Assembly (NCBI GenBank): GCA_031294825.1 | Contig: JAUMPM010000060.1 | Span: forward strand, 1-24,542 | Direction: 5' to 3' | DNA length: 24,542 nt | Source: Collinsella sp. | GTDB taxonomy: Bacteria; Actinomycetota; Coriobacteriia; Coriobacteriales; Coriobacteriaceae | Shown here: positions 1 through 6,947 of the stretch, in pieces | How the letters are laid out: each line of letters starts with the position of its first letter | How positions within the stretch are numbered: position 1 is the first letter of the stretch | The notes under the pieces: model-generated | The model's input: the letters and a program-made list of their open reading frames with translations, nothing else | Told to the model about the DNA's origin: nothing | The model's database searches: none | Translations under genes and position numbers: made by a program

Positions 1-31
1 CTACAATTGATTAAATAGAGGAGGTTTCTGC

Positions 32-142
32 ATGGACGTTATTAACAAAGATCTCTTGGAGCAACTGAAAGAGTTTCAGGAAGAGGGCGTCGTGGTAGAA
101 GTGTTCGACTTTGAGGACTACACGGATAAATTCTGCCATTAG
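32..142 (+). CDS. 36-residue acidic peptide, unknown function
   Basis: The reading frame starts at ATG 32 and stops at TAG 140-142. A strong Shine-Dalgarno AGAGGAGG (17-24) lies 7 nt before the ATG, and a -10-like TACAAT sits at 2-7, giving a short leader. The peptide begins MDVINKDLLEQLKEF and ends in DFEDYTDKFCH. It is acidic, has no signal peptide or membrane segment, and carries one Cys-His pair at its C-terminus. A dedicated terminator follows 24 nt after the stop, so this looks like a complete monocistronic small gene rather than a leader of nadE. I do not recognise the family, and any function would be a guess. The gene is supported by its signals, not by homology. Confidence 0.6.
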   Translation: MDVINKDLLEQLKEFQEEGVVVEVFDFEDYTDKFCH

Positions 143-166
143 TTTCGGAATTTACTCGCCTCGCTT

Positions 167-199
167 AAAGGAGAAGTCGATTATCGATTCTCCTTTTTT
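167..199 (+). terminator. Rho-independent terminator of the small peptide gene
   Basis: AAAGGAGAA (167-175) pairs exactly with TTCTCCTTT (188-196). TCGA/TCGA pairs inside this after one bulged G, and the right arm runs into a T6 tract. Placement right after the 36-codon gene makes it that gene's terminator. Confidence 0.85.
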
Positions 200-229
200 A
201 ACTAAAGATATTTTTGAACTACATGCTCT

Positions 230-274
230 TAGCACAGGTTGGCCTCTCAGTAAACTGGGAGGTTGCTTTGGCTA
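230..274 (+). other. Imperfect hairpin in the nadE upstream region
   Basis: CCTCTCAGT (243-251) and ACTGGGAGG (254-262) form a 9-bp stem with one G-U pair. Outside it, TAGC (230-233) can pair with GCTA (271-274) across an internal loop. It lies about 55 nt before the nadE start and has only a weak T-rich 3' flank, so it could be a weak terminator or a leader structure. I could not assign a clear nadE promoter in 200-329. Confidence 0.35.
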
Positions 275-329
275 GTTAGAGATATGTGAACGTCCGTTAG
301 ACTGAATCTCAGGGTAGAAGGGGCCTCCA

Positions 330-2330
330 GTGTCCAGATCAACAAGGCAATGCTGCGTTTCGGCTAATAAGAGCGATGGCTTTTTGCGTGTGGCGGCGGC
401 CTCACCGCGGATTCGCGTGGCCGATGTCGAGGGCAATGCCGAGGTGGCGCTGGCGGCTGTTCGCGAGGCTACCGAGCGCGGCGTTCGCGCTCTGGTGTTG
501 CCCGAGCTTAATCTGACCGGCTATACCGCGGCCGACCTGTTCCATAACCGCACGCTGCTGCATGTCTGCGAAGCGGCTCTGGTGCACATCCTCGATGAAA
601 CCCGTGAGCTGCCGATCGTCTTTACCGTTGGCTTGCCCGTTGCGGTGGCTGAAAATATCTACAACTGCGCGGCCGTGTGCTGTGCGGGCGAGCTTTTGGG
701 CCTCACGGCCAAGAAGTATCTGCCCAACTATGGCGAGTTCTATGAGCGTCGCTGGTTTGCTCCGGCGCCTGCGGATCCCGTGTGGGTTGAATTTGCCGGT
801 CAGGGTCCGGTTCCGCTGGGTTCGGGGCTTATCTACCGTTGCTGTGATGAGGGTGCCGAGGATATGGTGCTGGGCGTTGAGGTCTGTGAGGACCTGTGGG
901 TGCCGGCGCCGCCTTCGACCGAGATGGCGCTTGCCGGTGCGACGGTGATTCTCAACCCGTCGGCTTCGGACGAAATCATCGGTAAGGCAGACTATCGCCG
1001 CAGCCTCATCTCTAACCAGAGCGCACGCCTGTACTGCGCCTATGCCTATGCGGACGCGAGCGAGGGCGAGTCCACGACCGACATGGTCTTTGCAGGCGAG
1101 AACCTCGTCTACGAAAACGGTTCGAAGCTCGCCGCGACCAAACTGCTTACCTGCGATATGGCCGTCGCCGATGTCGATCTTGACCGTCTGGTTGCCGAGC
1201 GCCGTCGCTCGACGACGTGGACGCGCGCGGACGATGCGCCGGAGGCCACGACCGTTGAGTTTTCGTTTGAGGGCGTGCTGGCCGAAGAACCTGTCCTGCG
1301 CGATGCCTGCGATATCGACCGCGTTTTCCCGCGCGCGCCCTTTGTGCCGGCCGACCACGGCGACTTGGCTGAGCGCTGCGAGACGATCCTCGATCTGCAG
1401 ACTGCGGGCCTCAAGACCCGCCTTGCCCACACGGGTACCAAGGCTGCGGTTATCGGCCTTTCGGGCGGCTTGGACTCTACGCTAGCGCTGCTTGTGACCG
1501 TGCGTGCCTTCGATGCACTGGGGCTGCCGCGCACTGGTATCACAGCCGTGTCCATGCCCGGCTTTGGCACGACGCATCGCACCAAGTCGAATGCCGAGTC
1601 GCTCGCTCGCGACCTGGGTGTGAGCTTCCGCGAGGTTTCGATCCACGCGGCTGTGGAGCAGCACTTCAAGGACATTGAGCATGATCCGGCCGTGCAGGAC
1701 GTGACCTACGAGAACAGCCAGGCGCGCGAGCGTACGCAGATTCTGATGGATCTGGCCAACCAGGCTGGCGGTTTTGTCATTGGCACGGGCGATCTGTCGG
1801 AGCTGGCGCTCGGCTGGGCTACCTATAACGGCGACCACATGAGCATGTACGCCGTCAACGCGAGCGTGCCCAAGACGCTTGTGCGCCATCTGGTACGCTA
1901 TGCCGCCGATGTCTTTGGCGGGCGCATTGCCGAGGTCTTGCTCGATATCCTCGATACGCCGGTGTCCCCTGAGCTTCTGCCGCCCACAGGCGACGGCGAG
2001 ATTGCGCAGAAGACCGAGGATTTGGTGGGCCCGTACGAGCTGCACGACTACTTCCTCTACTACCTGCTGCGTTTTGGTTTTGAGCCGGGCAAGATCTACC
2101 GCATGGCGCTCAAGAGCTTCGAGGGCGTCTACGACGCCAAGACCGTCCACACGTGGCTACGTACGTTCTACCGTCGCTTCTTTGCCCAGCAGTTTAAGCG
2201 CAGCTGCCTGCCCGATGGTCCCAAGGTGGGCTCGGTGACGCTCAGCCCGCGCGGCGATTGGCGTATGCCGAGTGACGCTAGCTCGCGTCTGTGGCTTGCG
2301 CAGATCGACGCGCTCAATCCAGTTGACTAA
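330..2330 (+). CDS. nadE: Glutamine-dependent NAD+ synthetase
   Basis: This cytosolic enzyme makes NAD+ from nicotinic acid adenine dinucleotide, ATP and glutamine, the last step of NAD biosynthesis. The N-terminal part (about residues 18-290) is a nitrilase-type glutaminase with the Glu-Lys-Cys triad visible: Glu59 in LVLPELNLTGY, Lys128 in TAKKYLPNYGEFYE and Cys186 in GVEVCEDLW. The C-terminal synthetase (about 345-666) has the ATP-pyrophosphatase P-loop SGGLDS (378-383) and the conserved GTGDLSELALGWATYNGD motif. The 666-residue length is normal for two-domain NadE. The start is GTG 330: it is the only start after the in-frame TAG at 315, and AGAAGGGG (316-323) lies 6 nt upstream. The nearby ATG at 377 is out of frame. 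The gene appears to be transcribed alone. Confidence 0.95.
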   Translation: MSRSTRQCCVSANKSDGFLRVAAASPRIRVADVEGNAEVALAAVREATERGVRALVLPELNLTGYTAADLFHNRTLLHVCEAALVHILDETRELPIVFTVGLPVAVAENIYNCAAVCCAGELLGLTAKKYLPNYGEFYERRWFAPAPADPVWVEFAGQGPVPLGSGLIYRCCDEGAEDMVLGVEVCEDLWVPAPPSTEMALAGATVILNPSASDEIIGKADYRRSLISNQSARLYCAYAYADASEGESTTDMVFAGENLVYENGSKLAATKLLTCDMAVADVDLDRLVAERRRSTTWTRADDAPEATTVEFSFEGVLAEEPVLRDACDIDRVFPRAPFVPADHGDLAERCETILDLQTAGLKTRLAHTGTKAAVIGLSGGLDSTLALLVTVRAFDALGLPRTGITAVSMPGFGTTHRTKSNAESLARDLGVSFREVSIHAAVEQHFKDIEHDPAVQDVTYENSQARERTQILMDLANQAGGFVIGTGDLSELALGWATYNGDHMSMYAVNASVPKTLVRHLVRYAADVFGGRIAEVLLDILDTPVSPELLPPTGDGEIAQKTEDLVGPYELHDYFLYYLLRFGFEPGKIYRMALKSFEGVYDAKTVHTWLRTFYRRFFAQQFKRSCLPDGPKVGSVTLSPRGDWRMPSDASSRLWLAQIDALNPVD

Positions 2331-2398
2331 GGTTGGCTAAATTGAACCAATACGGGGGTTGCAAGCGTTACACTTTTGCAATCTGATGGCCCGTATCG

Positions 2399-2429
2399 CG
2401 CGGCGCTCTTGTCGGAGCGCCGCGTTTTT
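2399..2429 (+). terminator. Strong hairpin terminator between nadE and the aminotransferase
   Basis: CGCGGCGCTC (2399-2408) and GAGCGCCGCG (2415-2424) form a perfect 10-bp stem with a 6-nt loop, followed by T5. It terminates nadE, but the next start codon is only 20 nt beyond the T run. Transcripts for the next gene must therefore pass through it. Confidence 0.85.
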
Positions 2430-2448
2430 CATATCGAAAGGTGGCACC

Positions 2449-3612
2449 ATGCAGGCATCGCAGCGTCTCGACCGCTTTGGCGCGGAGGTCTTCGCCTCGC
2501 TCAACAACAAGCTTCTCGCGCTGAAGGCTCAGGGCAAGACCATTTACAACATGAGCGTGGGCACGCCCGACTTTAAGCCGTACGACCACGTGGTCGAGGC
2601 GCTCACGCAGGCGGCCCAAGATCCCGAGATGTGGAAGTATGCCCTGCGCGACCTGCCCGAACTCAAGCAAGCCGTGTGCGATTACTATGAGCGTCGCTTT
2701 GGTGTTTCGGGCATTACGCCGTCTATGGTGCAGTCGTGCAACGGCACGCAGGAGGGCGTGGGCCATTTGGGCCTGGCCCTGCTCGATCCGGGTGACACCA
2801 TTCTGGTTCCCGATCCGTGCTACCCGGTCTTTGAGGCAGGTGCCAAGATCGCCGATGCCAAGCTCGAATACTATCCGCTGGTTGCCGAGCATAATTACCT
2901 GCCCTATGTGGCGGGTATCGATCCCGAGGTGGCCGATCGTGCCAAGTACATGATCGTGTCGCTGCCCGCCAACCCGGTCGGCTCTGTGGGCACGCCCGAG
3001 GTCTACGAGGAGATCATCGCTTTCGCCCGCGAGCACGACCTGCTCATCGTCCATGACAACGCGTACTCCGACATCGTCTTCGACGGCGAGCCCGGCGGCA
3101 GCTTCTTGCAGTATCCCGGTGCGCTCGAGGTGGGCGTGGAGTTCTTCTCGCTTTCCAAGTCGTTTAACGTCACCGGTGCGCGTATCGGCTTTTTGGTCGG
3201 CCGCGAGGACGTGGTCTCTGCCTTTGCCAAGCTGCGCGGCCAGATCGACTTTGGCATGTTCTTCCCGATCCAGAAGGCTGCTATCGCCTGCCTGAACGGT
3301 CCGCGCGATGAGGTCGAGGCGCAGCGTCTGAAGTACCAGGAGCGTCGCGATGCCCTGTGTGACGGTCTTGAGGGCCTGGGCTGGGAGCGCCCCAACGCGC
3401 ATGGCTCTATGTTTGTGTGGGCCAAGCTTCCCGGTGGTCGCACCGATTCCATGGCGTTTTGCGAGGAGCTCATGGAGAAGGCCGGCGTTGTGGTGACGCC
3501 GGGCGCGAGCTTTGGCCCTTCGGGCGAGGGGCACGTGCGTATGGCACTGGTCTTGCCGCCCGATCAGATCGCTTTGGCTGTCGAGGCCATTCGCGAGGCG
3601 GGCCTGTATTAG
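2449..3612 (+). CDS. Class I/II PLP-dependent aminotransferase (DapL/PatA-like)
   Basis: A 387-residue fold-type I aminotransferase that transfers amino groups via pyridoxal phosphate. Visible family residues are Asn175-Pro (SLPANPVGS), Asp203 and Tyr206 (VHDNAY), the PLP-binding Lys237 in SLSKSFNVTGARIGF, and the substrate-carboxylate Arg in the C-terminal third. The text around residues 63-85 (YALRDLPELKQAV) resembles LL-diaminopimelate and alanine-type aminotransferases. Because the window also holds dapH and a candidate deacetylase but no other aminotransferase, it could supply N-acetyl-diaminopimelate aminotransferase activity; that is inference. I chose ATG 2449 because GAAAGGTGG (2436-2444) precedes it; the in-frame ATG at 2359 would put the terminator hairpin inside the gene. 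Confidence 0.85.
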   Translation: MQASQRLDRFGAEVFASLNNKLLALKAQGKTIYNMSVGTPDFKPYDHVVEALTQAAQDPEMWKYALRDLPELKQAVCDYYERRFGVSGITPSMVQSCNGTQEGVGHLGLALLDPGDTILVPDPCYPVFEAGAKIADAKLEYYPLVAEHNYLPYVAGIDPEVADRAKYMIVSLPANPVGSVGTPEVYEEIIAFAREHDLLIVHDNAYSDIVFDGEPGGSFLQYPGALEVGVEFFSLSKSFNVTGARIGFLVGREDVVSAFAKLRGQIDFGMFFPIQKAAIACLNGPRDEVEAQRLKYQERRDALCDGLEGLGWERPNAHGSMFVWAKLPGGRTDSMAFCEELMEKAGVVVTPGASFGPSGEGHVRMALVLPPDQIALAVEAIREAGLY

Positions 3613-3718
3613 AAACCTATTTCGACTCGTCAATAGCTCGAAACCGATTTCGTGCAGTTATTTTACGAATTCTGCAAACAATTTCGGTAAACGGTCGATT
3701 TTTGGCTGCGAATAGGAG

Positions 3719-3724
3719 CATAAT
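3719..3724 (+). promoter_or_regulatory. Possible -10 box for the lactate dehydrogenase gene
   Basis: CATAAT sits in the 201-nt gap between the aminotransferase and ldh, upstream of the hairpin at 3758. No convincing -35 lies 16-18 nt before it. The call rests on the hexamer and on the need for a promoter upstream of the hairpin. Confidence 0.35.
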
Positions 3725-3757
3725 CAAAGTCCCGATTGGATGTATTGGGATTACGGC

Positions 3758-3790
3758 AAGCCGCTCGGGTCGTTCCCGAGCGGCTTGTTT
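3758..3790 (+). terminator. Terminator-like hairpin in the ldh leader
   Basis: AAGCCGCTCGGG (3758-3769) and CCCGAGCGGCTT (3775-3786) pair perfectly over 12 bp around a 5-nt loop, followed by GTTTG rather than a clean T run. The ldh start lies only 27 nt further on. It may terminate the aminotransferase transcript, attenuate ldh, or both. Confidence 0.7.
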
Positions 3791-3813
3791 GTGGAGAGAG
3801 ATGGGAGTTTCTA

Positions 3814-4764
3814 ATGGTTAACGAGAAGAAGGTCGCTATTGTCGGCTGCGGCTTCGTCGGTTCGTCTTCGGCGTTCGCACTGATGCAGAGTGGTCTGTTC
3901 TCCGAGATGGTCCTCATCGACGTGGACAAGAACCGTGCCGAGGGTGAGGCCCTGGATATCGCGCACGGCATGACGTTTGCCGAGCCGATGAAGATCTACG
4001 CCGGCGATTATTCCGATGTCGCGGACGCCGCCATGATCGTCGTCACCGCTGGCGCTGCCCAGAAGCCCGGTGAGACCCGCCTGGACCTGGTCAACAAGAA
4101 CGTAAACATCTTTAAGTCCATTATCCCCGAGATTAAGAAGTCCGGCTTCGACGGCATTCTGCTAATCGTCTCCAACCCGGTTGATGTTCTGACCTATGCT
4201 GCCATCAAGATGTCCGGCCTGCCCGAGGGCCATGTCATCGGCTCCGGCACCGTGCTCGACACTGGCCGTCTGCAGCAGATGCTTGGTGCTCACGTCGAGG
4301 TTGACCCGCGCGATGTCCAGGCCTATGTCATGGGCGAGCACGGCGACTCCGAGTTTGTCGCTTGGTCCAGCGCTCAGGTTGCCGGCGTGCCGCTGAACAC
4401 CTTCTGCGAGCTTCACGGTCATCTGGAGCATGAGACCGCCGAGAAGCGCATCGCCGAGGACGTCAAGAACTCCGCCTACACCATCATCGAGAAGAAGCAC
4501 GCCACCTACTACGGCGTCGCCATGGCTGTCAAGCGCATCTGCACCGCTGTTATGCGTGACGAGCAGACCGTTCTGCCCGTTTCCTCGCTCATGGTGGGCG
4601 AGTATGGCCTGTCCGATCTTGCCATCTCCATGCCGACGGTCGTTGGCCGTGACGGCGTCGTCTGCCGCGTTCCCGTGCCGTTGAACGATGACGAGCAGCA
4701 TGAGCTCACCGCCTCCGCCAAGGCCCTCAAGGACATCATCGACAGCGTCGACTTCTCCTGCTAA
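3814..4764 (+). CDS. ldh: L-lactate dehydrogenase
   Basis: This cytosolic enzyme reduces pyruvate to L-lactate with NADH and regenerates NAD+ during fermentation. The 316-residue protein has the Rossmann glycine motif GCGFVG (11-16) and the Gln-Lys-Pro-Gly-Glu-Thr-Arg loop (83-89). In that loop Gln83 marks lactate rather than malate specificity and Arg89 polarises the substrate. Arg152 in LDTGR lies at the subunit interface and substrate site, and the catalytic His176 is in MGEHGDSE. Length and motif order are typical. ATG 3814 is chosen because GGGAG lies 6 nt upstream and the family N-terminus (KKVAIVGCG) follows directly; the in-frame ATG at 3736 would place the hairpin in the coding region. 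It is monocistronic, with a terminator at 4796. Confidence 0.96.
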   Translation: MVNEKKVAIVGCGFVGSSSAFALMQSGLFSEMVLIDVDKNRAEGEALDIAHGMTFAEPMKIYAGDYSDVADAAMIVVTAGAAQKPGETRLDLVNKNVNIFKSIIPEIKKSGFDGILLIVSNPVDVLTYAAIKMSGLPEGHVIGSGTVLDTGRLQQMLGAHVEVDPRDVQAYVMGEHGDSEFVAWSSAQVAGVPLNTFCELHGHLEHETAEKRIAEDVKNSAYTIIEKKHATYYGVAMAVKRICTAVMRDEQTVLPVSSLMVGEYGLSDLAISMPTVVGRDGVVCRVPVPLNDDEQHELTASAKALKDIIDSVDFSC

Positions 4765-4795
4765 ATTCGGCTCGTTTAAGCAACAGGCTACAATG

Positions 4796-4831
4796 AAGGC
4801 GTCCGGATCCATGTGACCCGGGCGCCTTTTT
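4796..4831 (+). terminator. Terminator of ldh
   Basis: AAGGCGTCCGG (4796-4806) pairs with CCGGGCGCCTT (4818-4828) with one G-U pair and an 11-nt loop, and the stem runs into T5. It follows ldh by 31 nt. A -10-like TACAAT lies just before it (4789-4794). Confidence 0.85.
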
Positions 4832-4892
4832 ATGCATTTGGGACAGGTTTGTTTGCAGCAATCTTCGATGCGCCCGGGGCGGGATCGACCGC

Positions 4893-4898
4893 TATACT
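4893..4898 (+). promoter_or_regulatory. -10 box for the nucleoid-associated protein gene
   Basis: TATACT preceded by CCGC, in the gap after the ldh terminator and 39 nt before the next start codon. It matches the CGCTATNAT-type context seen upstream of other genes here. No clear -35 is visible. Confidence 0.5.
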
Positions 4899-4936
4899 GG
4901 TTCGTGCCGAAATCGATCTAGAACGGAATGCCGTAT

Positions 4937-5941
4937 ATGAAAATCAATCACGCGATTCTGCATATCCTGGACTTTGACTCTGCCGTCAACGTCATGAGCC
5001 AGCGCGAGCTCGATACCGAGAGCCGTACCGTGCGCAACTTCGTGACCACACATCTGCGCCGCGCGCGTACCTCGGCCGACAACAAACGCGCCACGTTTGC
5101 CGAGAACTCTGCGTTTGGTGGTGAGCTCAAGGGCTATTTCTTTGGCGAGCGCGAGTTCGTGGACCTGTCGCAGCAGATTGCGGAGTTTATCTCCTCCGAG
5201 CTCACCAAAGCCGAGAAAGCCGAGTCCACCGACGTGCTCGTGGCCGATTTTGACGACGATGAGGATGCCCGCTGGTTTGCCGTGATGCTGCTGGGCTCCA
5301 AGCAGGCTTTTATGCACGAAGTGGGTCGCGAGGAGGGGGAGGTGCGCAACGACATCGCGCGCCACTACGCCATTCTGCCGAACCCCTCGCAAAAGGTGCC
5401 GAGCTATGCCATCGTGCGCGCGAGCACCATGGAGATCGGCTATGTGGACAAGAAACGCAAGATCGCCGGCGAGGACCGTATGCTTATCCCCGATGGCCTG
5501 CTGCAGTGCGACACGGGCGTATCGGGCAAGGAGGTCATCGACACCGTGACGCGTGTGGTTGAGGAAGTCGCCGAGGAGCACGGTGCCAACACGGCTGTAG
5601 CACTCGCCAAGGTTAAGGCTGCTGTTGCCGAGAAAGTTGAGGATGACGAGGAACTGCCCCCTTGGGATATCGTCGATGAGGTCTTTGAGGACGAGCCGGT
5701 CATCAAGGAAAGCGTGCGCGCGGCACTGACCGAGGAGAAAGTTCCCGAGCGCGTTCCCGTGGAGCGCAAGCAAGTTGAGCGCGCGGCGGTGCGCAATCAT
5801 AAGATCCGTACCGATACGGGTATCGAGATCAGCTTCCCGGCCGAGATGGGTTCGAACTCCGAGTACATCGAGTTTGTCAACGAGCCCAACGGCCTCATCT
5901 CCATCGAGCTCAAGAATATCGGCAGCATCGAGAATCGATAG
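4937..5941 (+). CDS. NA37/NdpA-family nucleoid-associated protein
   Basis: A 334-residue cytosolic protein of the 37-kDa nucleoid-associated family (YejK/NdpA-like), whose members associate with DNA; their detailed role is not established. Family hallmarks are the N-terminus MKINHAILHILDF, the central region KVPSYAIVRASTMEIGYVD and the C-terminal stretch TGIEISFPAEM, ending in a beta-rich segment (EYIEFVNEPNGLISIELKNI). Residues about 205-245 are acidic and Glu/Val-rich, likely a linker. I prefer ATG 4937 because GGA (4925-4927) lies 9 nt before it; ATG 4928 is in frame three codons earlier but abuts that SD. It has its own -10-like box and no operon partner. No clear terminator separates it from the toxin-antitoxin operator. 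Confidence 0.85.
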   Translation: MKINHAILHILDFDSAVNVMSQRELDTESRTVRNFVTTHLRRARTSADNKRATFAENSAFGGELKGYFFGEREFVDLSQQIAEFISSELTKAEKAESTDVLVADFDDDEDARWFAVMLLGSKQAFMHEVGREEGEVRNDIARHYAILPNPSQKVPSYAIVRASTMEIGYVDKKRKIAGEDRMLIPDGLLQCDTGVSGKEVIDTVTRVVEEVAEEHGANTAVALAKVKAAVAEKVEDDEELPPWDIVDEVFEDEPVIKESVRAALTEEKVPERVPVERKQVERAAVRNHKIRTDTGIEISFPAEMGSNSEYIEFVNEPNGLISIELKNIGSIENR

Positions 5942-5964
5942 GGCTTTTTTCTTTCGAATAAAAG

Positions 5965-6006
5965 TCTGGATTATATTTTGAAGTATACTTTGAAATATAA
6001 TCCAGA
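5965..6006 (+). promoter_or_regulatory. 42-bp palindromic operator/promoter of the toxin-antitoxin pair
   Basis: TCTGGATTATATTT (5965-5978) is repeated as an exact inverted copy at 5993-6006. The centre is itself a palindrome, AAGTATACTT (5981-5990), on the same axis, so 38 of 42 positions are symmetric. It contains TATACT (5984-5989) and TATAAT (5996-6001), either of which could be the -10. It ends 19 nt before the antitoxin start. Such sites typically bind the antitoxin or the toxin-antitoxin complex for autorepression. Confidence 0.8.
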
Positions 6007-6025
6007 TTATTTTTTGGAGGTCAAA

Positions 6026-6376
6026 ATGTCCCCACTTGTTCTGGAAAAACCGGTGTTTACAAAAGACCAAGTTGTTTCGGCTACCGAAGCAAGCAAGTCT
6101 TTATCTGCCATTCGTAAACGCGCAAAACGCGCACCACAGTTCATTGCCGATCATAACGATATCGATACCGTGATTATCGACTATGCCGCCTATGAGGAAA
6201 TGTACGGTGCGCTGCAGTATCTGCACGAACTTGAGATAAATCGCATCGCTGCGGATCGAGTCAAGCATGGTCCGCATGAATTTGTTCCGTTTGAGGACGC
6301 CCTAACTACCGAGGAGCTCGCGGAGTTTGAATCGATGGATCCGGACGTGATCCCCGATGAGGATCTTTTCGAATGA
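6026..6376 (+). CDS. Phd/YefM-type antitoxin
   Basis: A 116-residue protein expected to neutralise the downstream RelE/ParE-type toxin and to repress their shared promoter. The N-terminal part (about 12-60) resembles the Phd/YefM fold: TKDQVVSATEASKSLSAI, then a conserved-looking VIIDYAAYEEM segment. The acidic C-terminus (EELAEFESMDPDVIPDEDLFE region) would be the toxin-binding tail. The start is ATG 6026, preceded by GGAGG (6016-6020). The alternative in-frame ATG at 5978 lies inside the operator palindrome and is unlikely. The stop overlaps the toxin start by ATGA, so translation is coupled. Base composition is more AT-rich than in neighbouring genes, suggesting acquisition by transfer. 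Confidence 0.8.
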   Translation: MSPLVLEKPVFTKDQVVSATEASKSLSAIRKRAKRAPQFIADHNDIDTVIIDYAAYEEMYGALQYLHELEINRIAADRVKHGPHEFVPFEDALTTEELAEFESMDPDVIPDEDLFE

Positions 6377-6717
6377 GTGGGCATTTTGTCGTCGGCTTTT
6401 TGAATCGAGACGTCGAGAAGGAATATCAAAAACTAGATGGATCTCAGCGAAGACTCGTGCGTATTGCAGTCGCGAAATTAAAGACGCGCGCTGATGAAAT
6501 TGGAACGCCGCTTCACGGTGAGCTTGCCGGCTGCAAAAAGATCAAATGGCGGAATGCAGGACTCCGAATGGTTTTTCGAATCCGGGAGGACGGAACGGTT
6601 GAGATTGCCGAGATCGTGGCAATAGGGCGGCGCGACCGTTCCGAGGTCTATAAGACGGCCGCAGGACGCCTGTCAAAGCGACCCGCCATGGTTGAATACG
6701 ACGGAACCCTGAGATGA
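6373..6717 (+). CDS. RelE/ParE-superfamily toxin
   Basis: A 114-residue basic protein of the RelE/ParE/HigB fold; family members cleave mRNA at the ribosome or poison gyrase. The order of elements fits: an N-terminal helix (NRDVEKEYQKLDGSQRRLVR), then LHGELAGCKKIKW, RNAGLRMVFRI and the final strand VEIAEIVAIGRRDRSEVY. The KIKWRNAGLRMVFRI core with conserved basic residues points more to RelE than to ParE, but the split is not certain. The start codon overlaps the antitoxin stop (ATGA, 6373-6376). The pair is closed by the terminator at 6720. Confidence 0.82.
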   Translation: MSGHFVVGFLNRDVEKEYQKLDGSQRRLVRIAVAKLKTRADEIGTPLHGELAGCKKIKWRNAGLRMVFRIREDGTVEIAEIVAIGRRDRSEVYKTAAGRLSKRPAMVEYDGTLR

Positions 6718-6719
6718 TG

Positions 6720-6754
6720 AAGGCCGAAGCCCCGATGGTGCTTCGGCCTTTTTT
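6720..6754 (+). terminator. Terminator of the toxin-antitoxin operon
   Basis: AAGGCCGAAGC (6720-6730) pairs perfectly with GCTTCGGCCTT (6740-6750) and is followed by further Ts. It starts 3 nt after the toxin stop. Confidence 0.88.
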
Positions 6755-6800
6755 GTTTTCGGCTTGGTTGCTGACATTGCGCCGCAGGTTGAGCATACGT

Positions 6801-6910
6801 CAGCGAAAACGCCCCTAGGCGAGCAAGGTGACGTGAAAGAGGAGGGAAGCGTACTTCGGTACGCGACCGACGATTGAACGTCAGATTGCCGCTTAGGGGC
6901 GTTTGCAGCG
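6801..6910. repeat. MITE-like element / structured RNA candidate
   Basis: Terminal inverted repeats AAACGCCCCTA (6807-6817) and TAGGGGCGTTT (6894-6904) are perfect over 11 bp. Pairing continues inward: GCG and GCAA pair on both sides around one bulged base, then a 2x2 loop, then TGACGT (6829-6834) with ACGTCA (6878-6883). The apex holds an independent hairpin, GCGTAC-TTCG-GTACGC (6849-6864), with a UUCG tetraloop. A purine-rich strand with GAGGAGGGAA lies in the left internal loop. The 5-bp direct repeat CAGCG flanks the element (6801-6805 and 6906-6910), as a target-site duplication would. No second copy is visible in this window. It could be a non-autonomous transposable element, a conserved small RNA, or both. 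Confidence 0.6.
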
Positions 6911-6917
6911 TCGAGCC

Positions 6918-6945
6918 GTTACGCGGTTTGGCAAAACCGCGTAAC
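6918..6945 (-). terminator. Perfect 12-bp hairpin directly after dapH
   Basis: GTTACGCGGTTT (6918-6929) and AAACCGCGTAAC (6934-6945) form a perfect stem with a 4-nt loop, beginning 2 nt past the dapH stop on the minus strand. There is no T run on either strand, so it may protect the mRNA 3' end rather than act as a classical terminator. Confidence 0.5.
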
Positions 6946-6947
6946 TT

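Noticed and set aside
377..379. ATG at 377 as the nadE start
   Set aside because: It is out of frame with NadE; GTG 330 has a proper SD and is the only in-frame start before the nitrilase domain.
2368..3633. A 421-codon minus-strand ORF opposite the aminotransferase
   Set aside because: Its product is a low-complexity Arg/His/Gln-rich shadow of a gene with intact PLP motifs on the other strand; long antisense ORFs are expected in GC-rich DNA.
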